From Paenibacillus azoreducens (GTDB taxonomy: Bacteria > Bacillota > Bacilli > Paenibacillales > Paenibacillaceae): a DNA stretch of 64,000 nt. Below the pieces are notes generated by a model. The model ran no database searches, was not told the origin of the DNA, and saw only the letters and a list, made by a program, of their open reading frames with translations. The stretch covers positions 4,989,501 through 5,053,500 of the forward strand of contig NZ_AP025343.1 of the NCBI RefSeq assembly GCF_021654775.1, read 5' to 3'. Below, piece by piece: positions 60,433-64,000 of this stretch (position 1 is its first letter; every line of letters starts with the position of its first letter). The translations under genes and the position numbers were made by a program.

Positions 60433-61136
60433 CGGCCAGCCACCCGGACCAGTTTGCCAGTCACTTCCTGGATCTCTCGCTTGAAGCGTTTTTCATCGCT
60501 GTTGCCGTCCGATAAGTGCAACAGCCAAATCTCTTTGACTTTGCGGGTATCATTGGCTTTCAAGAAATCTTTTACATGTTCCAGACCAAAGTGCGACTTC
60601 AGCAGTCGTTTCATTTGTCCTGGATGCAGGTGGCCGGACGCCACCCGTTCCCTTACGATGTCCATCGAATAATTGCATTCCACCATGATGTGGGTTAGAT
60701 CCCGGAAACGATGCCGGCAGTAATAGGTGTCCGTTAGAAAGACAAGCTTGTCCCCTGCCGTATTGGCCAGTAGGAACCCCAGCGGCTCCTCGACGTCGTG
60801 CTGTATATCAAATGGCAGGATCGACCAAGTGCCGATCTGAAACTGTTCCATAGCTCTGATAATCTTCAAGCGATGCCCTGACAGCCCCCGGGCATCAGCG
60901 GTGCCTTGGCTGGTATAAACATTGATGCCGGCCTTCATGACATCCTTGGCAGCCTTGCTGTGATCCAGATGCTCATGAGTGATAAGACAGCCAGAAATCT
61001 CCGACATCCGGAAATTAAGTGCCCGCTGAAGGGCTTTATAAGGAAAGCCGGCTTCCAGCAGCAGAGCCGTATGCCCATCCGTTATATGGTAGGCATTGCC
61101 GGCGCTGCTTGAGCCGAGACATTTTATATCGATCAC
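60429..61136 (-). CDS. MBL-fold metallohydrolase
   Basis: A 235-residue metallo-beta-lactamase fold protein like YycJ: IKCLGSSSAGNAYHITDGHT, the metal motif THEHLDHS, and VFLTDTYYCRHRFRDLTHIM. Such enzymes next to phage recT genes probably act on nucleic acids. It starts at GTG in a GTGA overlap with recT. Confidence 0.87.
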   Translation of the reverse strand: MIDIKCLGSSSAGNAYHITDGHTALLLEAGFPYKALQRALNFRMSEISGCLITHEHLDHSKAAKDVMKAGINVYTSQGTADARGLSGHRLKIIRAMEQFQIGTWSILPFDIQHDVEEPLGFLLANTAGDKLVFLTDTYYCRHRFRDLTHIMVECNYSMDIVRERVASGHLHPGQMKRLLKSHFGLEHVKDFLKANDTRKVKEIWLLHLSDGNSDEKRFKREIQEVTGKLVRVAGR

Positions 61137-62044
61137 CAGGAATCAGGGCCGTTTCCAGCCTGCCTCACTGGTGGAATATCATCAGAGAAATCGTCGAATC
61201 TCATCTCTTTAGGCTCCTCAGGCGACGCTTGTGATTGACCCTGTTCTACCTTTTCTGAAACGGGAGGAGTTATGTCGATGATTTCCCCATTCGCATTAGC
61301 TGCTATCTCTGCCTCCATTTCTGCCTCAGCGATAGCCTCATCCTGACGATTGAAGTGTGTCATAACCAGGCTGCCGTCATCTGAGGTGTTCATGTAAGCC
61401 TTACATGCACGATTGATCACGGTTCGCTTAGCCATCTCCCCCGGAAATTCATTATGGGTACTCCCCTCTTTATCCGGGTTTTGTCTAGATTTTTTCCACG
61501 CTTGTCGGATCTCCTTGATCGTCATGATCTCGGTGTACTCGCGGCCATCTGCCCAATAGATCGTGCAATAAGCCCCAGCAATTTTGTTATCATCAATGTT
61601 GGAAAATGCGGTCTTGTGTTTCGTAATCTTCTTTCGGCCACGAATTACTTCAAATTCGAACTCGTCGCCCTCATAAATGATTTGGGCGTCAATATCTTCG
61701 GCACCTGTCACTCTTTTAGTGACGGCCATTGTGCCGAAGTAACTCCGCTGAAAGGTCAAATTTTTACCGTAGGGGATGAAATATCCTTGTTTTTTCGCAG
61801 GATTCAAGCCTTGAACAACCATATCAAGCAACGCATTCGCAATGCTGTCCCGAGTACATGCTTCCAGAACTGGTTTGTTATCTTTGGTCTGAACGCTTTG
61901 AAGCAGCAGCCAGGCAGACTTCATAGCATTTTCCGGGCTGTAGTTGGCGGGGAAATGAATCTCCCCGCGTTCCTGAAACTTCCTCACTTTATCGGCAACC
62001 ACGTCGACTGTGTCGCGTTTTACCAATGCCAATTGTGAACTCAA
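61133..62044 (-). CDS. recT: RecT-family single-strand annealing protein
   Basis: A 303-residue RecT: NALLDMVVQGLNPAKKQGYF, IPYGKNLTFQRSYFGTMAVT, and EMAKRTVINRACKAYMNTSD form the core; the C-terminal 60 residues are acidic and disordered, probably contacting SSB. It pairs phage DNA ends. The TTG start follows GGAGGCGATCTAA. Confidence 0.95.
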   Translation of the reverse strand: MSSQLALVKRDTVDVVADKVRKFQERGEIHFPANYSPENAMKSAWLLLQSVQTKDNKPVLEACTRDSIANALLDMVVQGLNPAKKQGYFIPYGKNLTFQRSYFGTMAVTKRVTGAEDIDAQIIYEGDEFEFEVIRGRKKITKHKTAFSNIDDNKIAGAYCTIYWADGREYTEIMTIKEIRQAWKKSRQNPDKEGSTHNEFPGEMAKRTVINRACKAYMNTSDDGSLVMTHFNRQDEAIAEAEMEAEIAANANGEIIDITPPVSEKVEQGQSQASPEEPKEMRFDDFSDDIPPVRQAGNGPDSW

Positions 62045-64000
62045 TTAGATCGCCTCCTGCATGTTGTTGTGTGGTACGATGCGCAGCTTCTTATTTTTAT
62101 CTTTCCAAACAGCACTTGCCTCTTCATAACTTCCATGGAGTTTGATCAGTTCGTCCTTCGTCTCATCTGGCAAACTATCAAATGTCGGAGGAACTATTAA
62201 TCTAATCACCTGGGCATCCGTATCAATCAGCTGCGTTACCGATTCGGCGTTATCGATAAAGATCGGCGCCGAGAAGCCGTAATGCTCGCTAAGGGTATTT
62301 ATGATGTCCAGACCTACATTAATCTGTGCGGCATTGTTGAGGCCGCCGTCGTATGGAACGCCGTTATAAAGCGTCTTGCAGACATCGTTCAGGCCGCCAT
62401 TGAGTTGTTCTTCAAACAGCCGGAACCGGGCGTATTTGAATTTGTTGTTGATTTTGGACTCGAGTGCGGAAACCTTGGTCCGCGTAAACTCCTCCGTCAA
62501 GTAGAGCTCATGCTGCAGCCGCTCGTATTCGGCAGCAAGTTTGCGCTCCTGTTCAGTCAATTCGGCGATTCGATTTTCAATTGCGACTGCTGCAGCAATT
62601 TTCGACTTATCCGATTCGAGCTCGCTGACTTGATCCCTTAGCAACCTGATTTCGGCTTGAACCTTGCTTGCAGCGTCGGATGCGGAAGACCGAAGCTGCT
62701 CAATTTCAGAGCGTACGATCTCGGCTTCCTTTTGTTTGGCTTGATACTCTGGATCGTCGGCCGGATCGGAAACGGCTGCCTGCAGCTCAATCAGCTTTGC
62801 TTCAGCTTCGGTTACCTCCCCTTGTTTCACCGCCAATTTTTCCTCCAAGGCGGTTAAACTTTCCTCCAAATCAAACATGGAGTGCTTCAGACTTCTAACC
62901 TCTTCAGCAGCTGCTTTTCCCTCTGCCGAGATCCGTTCGAGTCGTCTGGACTTGTCGCGATTAAAATCGGCCAGCGCTTTGTCCTGCGCAGCCTGTACTT
63001 GATCGGCTGGCAATGCCTGCCCGCATGTTGGGCAGTTGGCGCCATGCTCATGCTGATGGGCGGGGAACTCCAACCCATTAGCAGCATGCCATTCCTCCCG
63101 CAGCCGTTCCGCTTGGCTCTCAGCTCTTGCGATTTGTCGCTTGTGCTGTTCAATCTCACGCTGCCCGGCAGAAATTCGCGCTTGCAACTCGGATGCTTCG
63201 CCGCGCAGTTGCATCAATCGCTCTCTTTGCTCGTTAACGGCTTGTAATCCATCCGCTTGGACTCGGTGTTTGATGTCCGTCAGCTCGGCGTTTATCTCAC
63301 GCAGACGGATCTCCTTGGCCGACAACTCCCCGCCGGATTGAATACGTTGTAGTTCAGCGGCCTTGGCGTCTATCCTGCTGCGAAGCGTTTCGATGTCTTC
63401 CTGGATCAATTCAGCATCCAGATCGGAAACGTCCGGCATATCACGATACTTCTCGTCAATCCTTGTCGGGATCTCTTTTATTTCCTTATTGATCTCCGCA
63501 AGCGCTGATTTAATCGACTGCTTGTGCTTTTCAACGGTCCGCTCCTCCAAAATGGCAGCCAATGGAGTTAGCTCTTTGTTGCTGGCAATGATCTCCGCAT
63601 CCGTCATATCTCCACAGACCTCCAGCAGCACTTTTCGGCGGGCTTCCGGCTTCAACACCTCGTTAAAGTAAGAAGGGCTCGTCAGAAGCTTGAAAACGTC
63701 CTCGCTAATCAAAGCATCAACTTCAGCCCTGTATTCTTTTTCCTTAACAGGAACCCCGTCTACAAAATAGTTTGTTGTATGACCGTCGAACACGGAGGTG
63801 GCTGACCCTCGTTTCTGTGTCCATTTTTCGCTGAACACTCTCCGGAACGTCCGGCGACGCTGATTGACCAAGAGGACTCCCTCAACTTCATGATCGAGGC
63901 CATGCCGTACAACGTTACCGGCCTTGTCCAGTTCCTTTATTTCAAATTTCTGTTCAGATCGGTTAGCGCTATCTTTTCCGAACAAGAGCCAAGTGAAGCC
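62045..64000 (-). CDS. SbcC/Rad50-like ATPase (5' end cut by window)
   Basis: The visible 651 residues begin GFTWLLFGKDSANRS, the sequence just after the P loop of SbcC-like ATPases, so the start codon and Walker A lie outside the window. Long coiled coils (about 155-300 and 325-540) surround a zinc hook CPTC near residue 322, and the C-terminal lobe has FIDNAESV (Walker B region). It is the ATPase partner next to RecT in many phages and would process double-strand ends with a nuclease encoded further right. Confidence 0.9.
   Translation of the reverse strand, partial: GFTWLLFGKDSANRSEQKFEIKELDKAGNVVRHGLDHEVEGVLLVNQRRRTFRRVFSEKWTQKRGSATSVFDGHTTNYFVDGVPVKEKEYRAEVDALISEDVFKLLTSPSYFNEVLKPEARRKVLLEVCGDMTDAEIIASNKELTPLAAILEERTVEKHKQSIKSALAEINKEIKEIPTRIDEKYRDMPDVSDLDAELIQEDIETLRSRIDAKAAELQRIQSGGELSAKEIRLREINAELTDIKHRVQADGLQAVNEQRERLMQLRGEASELQARISAGQREIEQHKRQIARAESQAERLREEWHAANGLEFPAHQHEHGANCPTCGQALPADQVQAAQDKALADFNRDKSRRLERISAEGKAAAEEVRSLKHSMFDLEESLTALEEKLAVKQGEVTEAEAKLIELQAAVSDPADDPEYQAKQKEAEIVRSEIEQLRSSASDAASKVQAEIRLLRDQVSELESDKSKIAAAVAIENRIAELTEQERKLAAEYERLQHELYLTEEFTRTKVSALESKINNKFKYARFRLFEEQLNGGLNDVCKTLYNGVPYDGGLNNAAQINVGLDIINTLSEHYGFSAPIFIDNAESVTQLIDTDAQVIRLIVPPTFDSLPDETKDELIKLHGSYEEASAVWKDKNKKLRIVPHNNMQEAI

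Larger units (their letters stand above)
21699..64000. mobile_element. PBSX-like contractile-tail prophage (right end outside window)
   Basis: From the break in comM to the window end lies a contiguous phage gene set: lysis, fibres, baseplate, tape measure, sheath and tube, head, portal, terminase, late regulator, replication and recombination. Head and tail order matches PBSX xkd and skin yqb. No integrase, repressor or excisionase is visible; these should lie to the right of 64000. Confidence 0.95.

Noticed and set aside
61133..62044. GEM tripeptide in RecT (and one in the acidic protein at 54428)
   Set aside because: Single occurrences; in RecT it falls in the family-conserved core, so I do not count them with the head-protein GEM series.

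Overview
The window looks like the chromosome of a Paenibacillus-type member of the Bacillales carrying a prophage. The genus is inferred from Gram-positive style ribosome-binding sites with many GTG/TTG starts, the flagellar/HslVU/TrmFO/TopA/DprA/SucCD gene order, an OhrR-type regulator and non-coding intergenic repeats; no rRNA or tRNA gene is present to test it.

Host part, 1-21.7 kb. Positions 1-7226 hold the head of a large flagellar operon on the minus strand (flgB, flgC, fliE, fliF, fliG, fliH, fliI, fliJ, then a MotE/YlxF-like gene cut by the window edge). Next, also on the minus strand, come dprA, topA, trmFO, hslV and hslU, ending in a clear terminator at 7632-7674. sucC and sucD follow with a 285-bp MITE-like non-coding element between them. 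Then come an orphan OhrR-family regulator with its operator, a repeat-rich stretch, an IS110-family insertion sequence with a structured 3' non-coding block, a tandem-repeat tract, and comM (yifB) on the plus strand. comM stops abruptly inside the conserved motif after its Walker B box, where the prophage begins.

Prophage part, 21.7-64 kb (right end outside the window). It is a PBSX/skin-like contractile-tailed phage. Almost everything is on the minus strand and read right to left. The early replication and recombination genes lie at the right: SbcC-like ATPase, RecT, MBL-fold protein, DnaQ-like exonuclease, MazG-like protein, replication initiator with an internal iteron array, helicase loader, DnaB, RusA and small proteins. 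An ArpU-type late regulator and a terminator-like structured RNA mark the early/late junction near 50.7 kb. To the left follow terminase, portal, head, tail sheath and tube, tape measure, baseplate, fibres, holin and endolysin. Plus-strand exceptions are a hicAB toxin-antitoxin pair opposed to the late operon, a small barrel-like protein, and a two-domain HTH regulator next to attL. A LexA-boxed minus-strand operon (YolD-like) lies beside attL.

Most notable observations: a GEM tripeptide repeated eight times in the XkdF-like prohead protease/scaffold and again in the N-termini of capsid and portal, suggesting a maturation cleavage code; a canonical A AAA AAC slippery site joining the tail chaperone to its extension; five 24-bp dyad iterons inside the initiator gene; a stand-alone LexA DNA-binding domain in the same prophage as two SOS boxes; interruption of comM by the prophage; and a candidate bridge-RNA region of the IS110 element.
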